Part shown: positions 14,062 through 24,100 of the stretch, piece by piece
Numbering within the stretch: the first letter of the stretch is position 1
Layout: each line of letters starts with the position of its first letter
Source: Pseudorasbora parva
Taxonomy: Eukaryota > Chordata > Actinopteri > Cypriniformes > Gobionidae
NCBI RefSeq assembly: GCF_024679245.1
Contig: NC_090176.1
Span: 47,383,086-47,447,085, forward strand
Direction: 5' to 3'
DNA length: 64,000 nt
Notes under the pieces: model-generated
Told to the model about the DNA's origin: nothing
Seen by the model: only the letters and a program-made list of their open reading frames with translations
Database searches by the model: none
Translations under genes and position numbers: made by a program

Positions 14062-15279
14062 TGTAGAAGTAGTTCATTTTCACTAGGCCTTAGTAGGCCT
14101 CACTAGGCCTTAGATGCAGTATAAGCTGGCCTCGGCTGAGCACCAAGAAATCAAGGCCTGTCGCACGTAAAAAAACATCAAGGCGTGAGAAACAAGAGAT
14201 ATTACATTAAGGCCCCGTCCACACGAAGCCAGCGCTGTCCCAATCCGATCTTTTTTTTTTCAAGAAATATCTGCGTCCACACAAGATTACAAAAACGGAC
14301 TAAAAACGATGTAGTTTGCATGCCAGGCCAGTGTGTGGCGCTGTAATTCTGCCACAGAAATACACTAAAAACTGAGAAGAAGCGTTGTGGCTAGCAGGTG
14401 TATAGCAGTGGTCGGAGGTGAGGCAAAATCTCACAATAAAATAACAATAAATACATTTGCTACTTGTATTGTTTTATTAATGCCTACACCTACCCCAACC
14501 CAAAACATACCCTACAGTAATGCAGATACGTTAATTAAATGATGCGATATTGATGTGCGCATGCCAAGTGCCCGTAGTTGTATCCCTTACCTCTTTCACC
14601 GTGCTGGACGTAGTGTGATGACATCACCCTTTCAGAAAATATACGGATTCGCTGTACACACGAAGACGGAAGATGAGCGTTTTCAGATTTATCCGCTTTG
14701 GGACCCGGTTTCGAAAAATATCGGATGCATGCTTCTAAAACGCCGGATCCGTGTGGACGAAACGCTGATACGGTACAAAATTTATACGTATACAGCTAAA
14801 CGCGTCTCCGTGTGGACGGGGCCTAATTGTATGGGAAAAATTGGTGTGAAGCGCTGGGAAACTGTCATGTTACTGGAAAGGTGGGGATGTTCCACAGATA
14901 AATATGATACGTGACAAAGTTTGTATATAATTGTGGATAAAACTATGAGGTGACTATCAAAAAAGATGAATAGAATGACGCCTATTGGATGAGAAAGAAA
15001 AACAAGTGGCAGTCGGCCACCATTACAAAGAAAGCTAGATAAGTTTATGAATAGAGCAACTGTGGCAAAGAGTGTGGGGAGTAATGCACCTGCAATGAAG
15101 TCATGAGTTAGAACTGTATAAAAGTGTGAGCTAAGAAAGAGATGGTCAGATGTTCAGCTGGCATTTCACTGAGTTGTTCATACAATAAAGTTTATTTCTT
15201 CTGAGACCTGGAACTTCAAATCTGGGAGATTTTCTTTAAAGCACTGGAGATAATCAAGAACTTAGAATTTGCCATGACA
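14062..15279 (+). mobile_element. Solo LTR inserted in the Tc1 transposase
   Basis: Starts TGTAGAAG and ends CCATGACA. It is bounded by the 4-bp duplication ACGG (14058-14061 and 15280-15283), after which the Tc1 sequence resumes. It contains a TATAAAAG box at 15117-15124 and an AATAAA at 15184-15189, 60 nt further on, as expected of an LTR promoter and polyadenylation site. Without the nested 613-bp element and its duplicated TAA it would be about 600 bp. No coding sequence. Confidence 0.75.
14211..14823. mobile_element. Short TIR element with TAA duplication, nested in the solo LTR
   Basis: The left end GGCCCCGTCCACACG and right end CGTGTGGACGGGGCC are perfect inverted repeats, flanked by TAA on both sides (14208-14210, 14824-14826). 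A 3-bp TAA duplication is typical of PIF/Harbinger-type elements. It is non-coding; the 119-codon ORF at 14555 crosses its right end and is chance. Confidence 0.8.
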
Positions 15280-15283
15280 ACGG

Positions 15284-15840
15284 AAGCAAAACAGCCCATG
15301 ATAGCCCACCTGTAGTTTTCAGGCACCTGAAGGACTCTCAAAATTCTTTGGTCTGATGAAACAAAGATTAAACTCTTGGGCCTGAATGGTAAACATCATG
15401 TCTGAAGGAAACCATGCACCGCTCTTTACCTGGCCAATACCATCCCTACAGTGAAGCATGGTGGCAGCAGCATCATGCTGTGGGGATGTTTTTCAGCGCC
15501 AGGAACTGGGAAACTAGTCAGGATCGAGGGAAAGATGAATGCAGCAATGTACAGAGACATCCTTGATGAAAACCTTCACCAGATTACTCTGGACCTCAGA
15601 CTGGGGTGAAGGTCTTCCAACAGGACAACGACCCTAAGCACACAGCCAAGATAACAAAAAAGTGGCTACAGGACAACTCTGTGAATGTCATTAGGAGTCC
15701 AGACTTGTTGAACCCCGATTGAACATCTCTGGAGAGATCTGAAAATGGATGTGCACCGACACTCCCCATCTAACCAGATGGAGTTTGAGAGGTCCTGCAA
15801 AGAAGAAGAATGGGAGAAGCTTGTAGCATCATACATATGT
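15284..15840 (+). pseudogene. Tc1-like transposase, C-terminal remnant
   Basis: Resumes after the LTR insertion with the core catalytic part of the transposase in broken frames. Readable pieces include the region around [16 protein letters not shown] and the stretch encoding [18 protein letters not shown], the conserved segment around the second catalytic aspartate of Tc1 enzymes. A short deletion/shift disrupts the frame before it. It is clearly inactive. Confidence 0.75.
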
Positions 15841-16021
15841 ACAGTTTTTTATTTATGTATAAATTTGCAAAGATTTCAAACAAACTTCTTTCACACTGTC
15901 ATTATGGGGTATTGTTTGTAGAGTTGAGGAAAATAATGAATTTAATCAGTTTTGGAATAAGGCGGTAACGTCACAAAATGTGGAAAAAGTGAAGTGATGT
16001 GAATACTTTCCGGATGCACTG

Positions 16022-16694
16022 TAAATGCCTAATATTACTTTTTGATCTGCACTAATCACTATGGAAACCAATTTCAATACGAGTGGAGGAAACTGTACGG
16101 CAAGACAGTTGCCATATGGTAATATCTGCACTAGTGACAGCCAAGCTGCAACAGTCAGTCCATCAGATATGAATGACTAACATGCTAATTGGCGCTGTCT
16201 GCCATAGCTGGACTGATGTGCCAGTGATGTTTAAACTGGCAGATAATTTGTTATAAATCGTAATTAGCCATCAGTTTTAGCAAAGAGATTACAGCTGTCT
16301 TCACTGCATCACAGTTTATGTTTTTCCGTTGATGTGTAGGACAGATCCAGACTGCTGTTGTGTTCCTGTCTGTCTATATCTGAGCGTCTGTGCATTAGCA
16401 CTGGGTTGAGTGAGGACACGTCATTCTTCTTCTCCTGTGAGAATAGTTTTCTTCTTTAAAAGGATGTTCACTCTGACTGCTTACTTGCAGCAGTAGTGGT
16501 ATTTTTACTCAGTGCGCATAGACTGTGATGGAAACACAAAGAAGTCTCTAGATTTGCATTAAAAGCCTTGCATTAGGAAGAGGAGTTTAATAAACGGCAG
16601 TTAAAATAAATTGAACACAGGTAATTAATTCTGGCCAATTAAGTGTTCTTCCACCCTTCTTCCAACTATGACCAAATATATAAACAAAAATATA
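16022..16694. other. Intergenic, no gene recognised
   Basis: Unique-looking sequence between the Tc1 element and a tetranucleotide array. No ORF or exon signal that I can support. Confidence 0.5.
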
Positions 16695-16912
16695 AATATG
16701 CAAATCTATCCATCTGTCTGTATATCCATCTATATATATATCCATCTATATATCTATCCATCCGTCTATCCATCTATATATCTATCCATCCGTCTATCCA
16801 TCTATATATCTATCCATCCGTCTATGCATCTATATATCTATCCATCCGTCTATTAATCCGTCTATCCATCCATCTAAATTTCTATCTATCCGTCTACCTG
16901 TATCTATCTGTA
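16695..16912. repeat. Degenerate (ATCT/ATCC)n array
   Basis: Mixed ATCT, ATCC and GTCT tetranucleotides, with a longer repeated word CTATATATCTATCCATCCGT in about four copies. Confidence 0.9.
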
Positions 16913-17810
16913 ACTTTTTACTTTTTTTTCCGACTTTTTAGTTCAAACAGGGCTTCTAAAGTTAAACCTTGCTTTCCTAATGGGAAAAAAAAGTTAAAAT
17001 GACAGCAATTTTTATTCAAATTTCTTTTCTTTTAATTTAATTTTTATTTTAAATCCATTTTGTTGAATTGAAATTCTACATCAAGTTTGCTACCTCAATT
17101 CAAATCCAGTACAACACAAAAATAATGCCTGCAGGTTTTAGGTTCCCATAAGTAAGTAAGTAAATAAATAAAATGAAATAAAAACACAGCTAGACATCAA
17201 AAGAAAATCCACAATTAAACTTCTGGAAAGCAACGAAACACTGCGTGTCTCTCATGGGATCATCCGGTGAGGTAATGGCTTGAAATGGTTGTGATGTTTG
17301 ACAGAATCGGGTTGCAGGCAGAAACTCACCCGCCACTAGAAAGGGAACGTCATTAGATGCTCATCACTCTAAATGCCACATCTCTATTCACACACAGAGG
17401 GTGCCACAGCAACAGCGCATCTGCCTAATATCCCAGATAAAAAAACTGCTGCCGTTACAGTTCTAATTAATATTGAGCAGTACCCTCATGAGTAAATCTT
17501 CCTTTGAGCGCTTTTTTTTGTGGTAAACAATGAAGCGGGCTTGTTGATTATCAGCTGCCCGGAAACTCTGACTGGTCGGGTTGTTCAGTTTGACTGTGCT
17601 TCTCTGGCATGAATGACGGTTTAGTCATCTCTGTGTGACACACGCTCACTGTCTCAACCCACACAGACACCCATCTAATTTTAGACCGCACGCACTCTGT
17701 CTGTGAGGTATCTGCCAATCAGCGATGGAAGCCTCCGTTAGAGCTCTTACATGACAGATGCTGAATTGTAATTGTGTAGCGTGTGGTATAACAGATGCGA
17801 TAGACTCATG
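16913..17810. other. Intergenic, no gene recognised
   Basis: Contains T- and A-rich stretches followed by mixed sequence. No ORF above noise and no repeat ends recognised before the TTAA element. Confidence 0.5.
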
Positions 17811-17960
17811 TTAAAGGGATAGTTCACCCAAAAATGAAATTGTGATGTTTATCTGCTTACCCCCAGGGCATCCAAGATGTAGGTGATTTGGTTTCTTCAG
17901 TAGAACACAAATTAAGATTTTTAACTCCAACCATTGCAGTCTGATATGTGTTAATGATAC

Positions 17961-18232
<272 letters not shown>

Positions 18233-18412
18233 CCTCTAATACACCACTACGTCCAACAGCCTTGAGCGCGCAATCAATTCCAGTGCGTGAGGTCTGTACA
18301 CGATCTGGCGTAGATTACACAAGGGCCGGAAGTGATGTTTTTTTACTCTCATAGATTTTGCTACCATTCATATGCATTTTACGGCTGGCAGACTGCAACG
18401 GTTGGAGTTAAA

Positions 18413-19248
18413 TGTAGCAGGTTTATTTGTATACTTATGAATTCCACCCAAAAATATTTCTTTTTGTATTACTGGCAGTTTCGTTGTGGGTTCATTCTGC
18501 TTGCGCGTCGGGTTAGTGCAGTGTGTGCGAGTGACGTCATCAGATTGCGCAAGGCTTACCTCAGTCAGAGCAATGCTGGATTTGACTGAGGTGAGTTCAC
18601 GTCAGGTTTCTCCGATAATAAAACGGACATATAAGTTGTTATTATCACTTATATGTTGACATATCACTGTGTAAGAATGTCTGTGATGATGAGTGAATTT
18701 TGCAGTAGTTTTAATAAACTACGAGCCGCGATATTGTGTTTTTATATGTTAAATGCAGTTCGGTAGTTGCTGCAGCACATGGTGAGCTAGCTGTTCTGCA
18801 GGCCATTAACATTGTATTGACGTGATGCTATCTTTTTAGATGCTAACCTGATGTCACGCAACACTCATTGCCATATTGTTTATGACCGCAGGTATGTTTT
18901 TTTGTGTTTGTGCATATTTGTTTGAGATGACTTAATGAATATATGTGTAGTTTATGTAATGGAATTTACAATGTGTTTTCCTATTGGGAATATCTGTGAT
19001 ATTTTCTTTGTATTTGTTATGATTACAAATGTATGTAGCTTTTCTGTATGAAAAGAGGTTAAATGTGGTTAATGTGAATTCAGTCAGAGCAATGCTGGAT
19101 TTGACTGAGATGCTAACCTGATGTCACGCAACACTCATTGCCATATTGTTTATGACCGCAGATAATAAACAGCATTGTGACAGCCCGTGCCTCGGTGTCT
19201 ACTTGAGAACAACCCAGAACACAACGCAGAAAGACAAGACGGGTTACA
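18413..19248 (+). repeat. 5' LTR with internal spliced-copy structure
   Basis: Runs from TGTAGCAGG to GGGTTACA. The upstream part carries a perfect TGACGTCA and a TTGCGCAA site. The middle has block E1 (18561-18590), then a GTGAGT...TTTTTAG interval (18591-18839), block E2 (18840-18891), then a GTATGT interval. From 19080 to 19161 E1 and E2 recur, identical and joined directly, followed by ATAATAAACAGC with an AATAAA signal at 19164-19169. The copies therefore differ exactly by what splicing would remove. Confidence 0.95.
18532..18552 (+). promoter_or_regulatory. CRE-like and C/EBP-like sites in 5' LTR
   Basis: A perfect palindromic TGACGTCA (18532-18539) is followed 5 bp later by TTGCGCAA (18545-18552), the ideal C/EBP half-site palindrome. 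Both lie just upstream of block E1, where U3 promoter elements would sit. The same pair recurs in the 3' LTR at 26150-26170. Function is inferred from motif match only. Confidence 0.5.
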
Positions 19249-19249
19249 T

Positions 19250-19261
19250 TGGTGCCGTGAC
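19250..19261 (+). other. Primer-binding site 1 (tRNA-His type)
   Basis: TGGTGCCGTGAC begins one base after the 5' LTR. It is complementary to the 3' end of animal tRNA-His including CCA (known acceptor sequence, from memory). This is the correctly placed primer site for minus-strand synthesis. Confidence 0.75.
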
Positions 19262-19262
19262 C

Positions 19263-19460
19263 CGGATGGGAGTGAGGTTTAGGGGGGTGAGTGTAACAGA
19301 GGCCAGCTAGTAGTAGTTGCTGTGCGAGTAAACCTCACTCCTCTGACCTCAAGAGATGCTCTAGCGACTGACGCTAGAGGTTGCAGCCTTTAGCTTCCTT
19401 GTTAAAGCATCCGACTCCCATGCCGGCGGACCCGGGTTCGAGTCCCGATCTGAACAGTAG
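19263..19460 (+). other. Leader insert with hairpins and tRNA-like A/B boxes
   Basis: This segment lies between the two primer-site copies. It holds a perfect 13-bp inverted repeat GGAGTGAGGTTTA (19269-19281 with 19329-19341) and an 8-bp hairpin CTCTAGCG (19359-19366 with 19372-19379). It then has an A-box-like TTAGCTTCCTTGTT (19390) and a B box GGTTCGAGTCC (19435-19445). The A-to-B spacing of 44 nt fits a tRNA, but the acceptor stem does not pair well, so I call it tRNA-like, not a tRNA gene. Confidence 0.55.
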
Positions 19461-19469
19461 GGGTTACAT

Positions 19470-19481
19470 TGGTGCCGTGAC
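19470..19481 (+). other. Primer-binding site 2 (duplicate)
   Basis: The 22 bp at 19461-19482 repeat exactly the 22 bp spanning the LTR end and first primer site (19241-19262). The core is again TGGTGCCGTGAC. The sequence after it diverges (CTTTTGG instead of CGGATGG). Confidence 0.7.
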
Positions 19482-19555
19482 CTTTTGGATTCTTCGAGTA
19501 TCGACGCCACCTCGATCGCCGTGGGGACTGCATTGTTTCACCCAAGTATTGCACA

Positions 19556-21109
19556 ATGGACTCAGTGAATACACCAGTGGGTACGGGGGTTTTTGATCAA
19601 GATGTGTATGATACTGTGGGGTTTGGGCGGGGGAGGTTATTCAAGGATGAGGTTCAGTCGCCTGATGTGGGAGGGTTGAGAACGCCCATGGCGTGTTCCA
19701 GTCGTGTCCAGTTTCCCCGCAGTCTTTCCCCAAGTGAGCAGCGTACCACGTCAGCCTCTAGTGATGATGTAAGAGCCCTCATTACAGAGTTAGCCAGCCA
19801 AATTGGCCAGTCTATCGCAGACCAGCTGCAACGTAATAGCGATGTAACAGCACACGACACATCTGTAAAAAGGGGGGGTTCACAGCCGGAACCGCAACCG
19901 ACAGAGTTTAATTTGTCCGGTGTTAAGCTAGTAATGCAATCTGATGCTAAGGAGCCGCCTATTTATAGGGGTGATAGCAGTGATAAGTGCTCTGTGCGGG
20001 AGTGGGTGGAAATGGTAGGGGCATATTTTCGTAAGAGTAATGTTCCAGTACACCAGCAGCCTCAGGAGATATTAGCTAAACTAAGGGGAAAGGCTAGAGA
20101 TGTAGTGCGGGTTACTCTACGACATAACTCTACTGACCCGACTCCCGACTTTGTCTATGACATACTGAAACAACACTTTAGTGAGTTGACCTACTCATCC
20201 ATGCCAATGGCTGACTTTTACAACACCAGGCCATTACGAGACGAAGGGGTGATGGACTACTGGATCAGGTTAAATAACGCCATTGATATCGCTGACGAGT
20301 GCTTAAAGAGACAGAGACGAAGTGTTGAAGGTCCGGGACGGGAGGTATGCATGATGTTCATCAAGTTTTGCCCAGACCCGATACTCTCTAACAGACTTAG
20401 CTTCAAGGCGGCTGAGGAGTGGACCACAAGCGAGGTTCAGGAACGTATTGACGCCTACCAGAGGGAACTCAGGATGCGCACGCTGGCCAGTTCGCATGCT
20501 CCACTGAGACACATAGTCACGCACACCCAGTCAGCCATGTCACGAGAGCCAGAGCTGTCTCAACCAGCGCCAACAGAGCCCCAGTTTCAGCTGCCTTCTT
20601 CTCAGGGGTTCGTTCTGCCTCAAGCCACTATGTTTGCTAACGCATCAGTTCAGACACCAACATCACAGCTCTCACCTTTAGCAGAGCAGTTTGTGCCCAA
20701 TTCCCCAGCCGTTCATTTGCCTCAACCATCCCATGCACAGTCTGTTCCACAACATGCACAGTCACCAGCATGCTTTCAGGCTCCCCAGTCCAGTCACGCC
20801 ACTCCAGCCACTGCCGCAGCTGTTGGTGTGAATAGCATGAATGCACTGATCAATCTCCTAGATCACTTGGTGGTGCGTCAGAACGTCCAAGCCCCTGCAC
20901 AAGAGCCATCATATGGTCCAATGACCTTTCAGAGGAGGAGCTGTAGAGTCTGTGACGATGTCAGACATTCCACGCTCGCACACTGCAGGAGAGAAAACCT
21001 GTGTCTCGCGTGTTTTGCTCCTGGTCACTGGAAGAAGGACTGTGACAAGTATGGACGGAAGCGGGTGGGCCAGGCTGATGCCAGACGAGGGCCGCCGGCG
21101 GGAAACTAG
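19556..21109 (+). CDS. gag: Gag polyprotein of Gypsy element
   Basis: 517 codons, intact. Gag forms the cytoplasmic particle that packages the element's RNA. Residues about 130-300 form a capsid-like retrotransposon Gag region, starting near EPPIYRGDSSDKCSVREWVE. Residues about 310-440 are a Pro/Gln/Ser-rich linker. The C-terminus has two zinc-knuckle motifs: C463-x2-C466-x4-H471-x5-C477, slightly irregular, and a classical C483-x2-C486-x4-H491-x4-C496. Basic residues follow (KYGRKRVG). The ATG at 19556 is the first long-frame start after the leader. The stop TAG at 21107 directly follows GGGAAAC, the heptamer for a -1 shift into pol. No breaks are visible. Confidence 0.92.
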   Translation: MDSVNTPVGTGVFDQDVYDTVGFGRGRLFKDEVQSPDVGGLRTPMACSSRVQFPRSLSPSEQRTTSASSDDVRALITELASQIGQSIADQLQRNSDVTAHDTSVKRGGSQPEPQPTEFNLSGVKLVMQSDAKEPPIYRGDSSDKCSVREWVEMVGAYFRKSNVPVHQQPQEILAKLRGKARDVVRVTLRHNSTDPTPDFVYDILKQHFSELTYSSMPMADFYNTRPLRDEGVMDYWIRLNNAIDIADECLKRQRRSVEGPGREVCMMFIKFCPDPILSNRLSFKAAEEWTTSEVQERIDAYQRELRMRTLASSHAPLRHIVTHTQSAMSREPELSQPAPTEPQFQLPSSQGFVLPQATMFANASVQTPTSQLSPLAEQFVPNSPAVHLPQPSHAQSVPQHAQSPACFQAPQSSHATPATAAAVGVNSMNALINLLDHLVVRQNVQAPAQEPSYGPMTFQRRSCRVCDDVRHSTLAHCRRENLCLACFAPGHWKKDCDKYGRKRVGQADARRGPPAGN

Positions 21110-24100
21110 GGAGCCCACACTTGGAGAGGGGCAGTGTGGGGGATCAACACGAAACCCTCATTGGAGACGAGGACTTGGAGTTACTTTACGTTAATGCCTG
21201 TTCGGCCGTACCAGAAGGTCTTCAGGTCGTGGTTCAAGGGTCTGGAGAGGTGCCAGCTTTCAGTGATTTATTCTACGTTCAGGTTGTGGTTGATGACAAG
21301 GTAGAGCTGAAGGGCATGATTGACTCAGGATCCATGGCTTGTACGATGAGTGAGGGGGCTGAAGCATTACTCAAGGTGGCAGGAGTCCTTATTAAAGAGC
21401 CTGAATCAGCCGAGTGAATTGTGCTTGTGGGTTGTGGCGGAAAACAGACACGTCCCAGAGGTGTTTATGACTTGACGCTGTCTGTGTATGGAGTGAAGTG
21501 CGTTGTTCCTGTTTTGCTTGTGCCAGGCCAGCATGATGAACTCATCATCGGTTCAAACGTCCTCAAACACCTCGCACGTACCATGAAGAGCGATGAAAAC
21601 TACTGGAGGCTTATATCAGCTGGAGGCAAGAAAGTACCGTCAGACTGTGACCAGTTCCTTGATATGCTGTCCTGCACCACAAGATGGAAGAGCGAGGATG
21701 TCCCAGACACGATCGGCCCTTTGAAGCTGTCTCATGCTGTCACACTGGAACCGCAGCACGAACACCTAGTGTGGGGTAGGCTGTCCAGCAAGGTGCCGAT
21801 GTCTCCAGGCAGCACAGTCATTGTGGAACCATGCGGTTCCAGGTCAGGTCCACGGGATGTCCTTGTGGGTCGTGTCATCACTGCAATGTGGGCTGACAGG
21901 TGGGTGCCCTTGAAGATGACAAATCTTTCGCCGAAGCCAATCACATTGAGACGTAATGCCATCATCGCTGATGTTTTCCCGTGTCTTGCTGTGGAGGACT
22001 TCAACGTTCAGCAAGGTCTGTGTGAGATGGAGGGCTTGAAGCCAGAGAGTGTTATAGTTTCAGCTGTCACAGATGCTGACCTCAAAGCACGCCTGTCCAA
22101 CCTGGGGTTGAGCGATTTAGACATTGATTCATGTGAGGCCAGCTTTTGGGCAAAGAAACGTCTTGTCGAAATGGTTCAAGAGTATGAAGACATCTTCTCC
22201 AGACACTCACTTGATTGTGGCGAGGCGAGAGAGTTTTTGCACAGCATTCGCCTGACAGACGATCGCCCATTTCGCATGCCATATAGGAGAGTTCCTCCTG
22301 CACATTACCAACAGCTACGACGCGTGCTTTCAGACATGGAGGAGAGGGGGATCATCCGCAAGTCCATCAGTGAATATGCATCCCCTCTCGTCATGGTGTG
22401 GAAGAAAGATGGTGGGCTCAGAATCTGCACAGACTTCAGGTGGCTGAATGCACGGACTTTAAAAGATGCCCACCCACTGCCTCATCAGGCCGACTGTCTA
22501 GCAGCACTGGGAGGTAATGCTGTCTTCAGTACAATGGATTTGACTTCGGGCTTCTATAATGTTCCGATGTGTGAAGACCACAAAAAGTATACAGCCTTCA
22601 CGACACCTGTTGGGTTGTATGAGTATAACAGGATGCCACAAGGGCTTTGTAACAGCCCAGCATCGTTCATGCGTATGATGCTGAGCATCTTCGGCAGCCT
22701 TAACTTCACCAGCCTGCTCTGCTACCTAGACGACCTACTTGTCTTTGCGCCCACTGAAGAGGAAGCACTAAACAGGCTCCAAGTGGTCTTCGGTAAGCTC
22801 AGAGACAACAACCTCAAGCTGAGCTCCAAGAAATGCCACCTTCTGATGAGGTCAGTAAGGTTCCTTGGTCACGTCATTGACCAAAGTGGGGTTGCGGTGG
22901 ATCCCAATAAAGTTGATGTCATCTGTAAGATGCCAAAGGAGGCTCTGATGGAGGAGGATGGTCGTACCCCTTCTGTAAAGAGGCTGAAGTCATTTCTTGG
23001 AATGGTGTTCTTCTACCAGTCTTTCATCCCTGGCTGCTCAGCCATTGCCAAGCCCCTGTTTGCTTTGACGGCAGGCCAGAAGAGGAGAGGCCGGACTGGT
23101 CGGAGTGGTGGAGGTGCGGGTATGTACAGGAAACTGACTGCAGCGGATTGGACTCCTGAGTGCGAAAAGGCTTTCCGGAAGCTCAAGACAGATCTGCTTA
23201 ACTGTGCTGTATTGGCCCATCCTGATTTCTCAAGACCATTCATCCTGTCCGTTGATGCATCCCTGGACGGGCTTGGTGCTGTGTTGTCACAATTGCCAGC
23301 AGGGGAGGACAAGGCTCGCCCCATTGCTTTTGCCAGTAAGACACTCAGCAAGTCACAGCAAAGATATCCCGCTCATCGTCTTGAGTTTATGGCACTGAAG
23401 TGGAGCGTCTCTGAGAAGTTCAGTCACTGGCTGAAAGGGCATGACTTTACTGTGTGGACGGACAACAACCCGTTAACCCACATCATGACCAAGCCCAAAC
23501 TTGATGCGTATGAACAGAGGTGGGTAGCTAAACTGTCTTCATACAACTTCGACCTGAAATACATCCCAGGCCCAAAAAATATTGTAGCAGACGCACTCAG
23601 TCGAGATCCCTTTACCACTTCAGTTAGCAGGCGTCTGATCCAAGAGCCATATGGTAGACTAGTGCAAGAGGCTGAAGGTGCGGAGGCTGAGGAGGTGCAA
23701 CAGACATTCAGATTGGGCGTCCAACACCTTCAAGCGGTTCAACAGCACGAGCCAACACATTACACAACAGGCTCCTACAGTGTAGCTGAAGTCAAAGCTG
23801 CTCTAGCCGCTCACAGCTCCTGGAGGAGTGGTGTGGAGAACAGGGCTCTTTGTCTTGGCCAACATGTCCAACAGCTGCAACCCGCAGGCCAGTGTACTTT
23901 GCCCTCACTCACTCTGCGCGAATTGGAAGATAAGCAGCTTCAGGATCCCACAATATCTTCTGTACTCCCGTTTGTGGTCCGCAGACGTCGCCCATCCAGA
24001 CGAGAAAAGCACAATATGGGCCCCAGTTCATTGGCATTACTGAAACATTGGGAGAGGCTAGTCATCCGGAATGGTGTCTTGTACCGAGAAACGAAGGACC

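Larger units (their letters stand above)
13351..16021 (+). mobile_element. Dead Tc1/mariner element, split by a solo LTR
   Basis: Terminal inverted repeats of about 150 bp face each other at 13351-13500 and about 15870-16021. Shared words include CAGTGCATC, CTTTTTCCACATTTTGT and CAATACCCCATAATGACA. The right end is followed by TA, as expected for Tc1/mariner. The interior holds transposase remnants in plus orientation, interrupted at 14062-15279 by an unrelated LTR insertion. The transposase is broken, so the copy cannot move by itself. Confidence 0.85.

Noticed and set aside
18332..18589. 85-codon ORF at the 5' LTR (and its twin at 25911-26207)
   Set aside because: It starts outside or at the edge of the LTR with different N-termini in the two places and has no domain; chance reading through LTR sequence.
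19385..19460. A true tRNA gene in the retrotransposon leader
   Set aside because: A and B boxes and spacing fit, but the acceptor and anticodon stems do not pair well. Kept only as tRNA-like.
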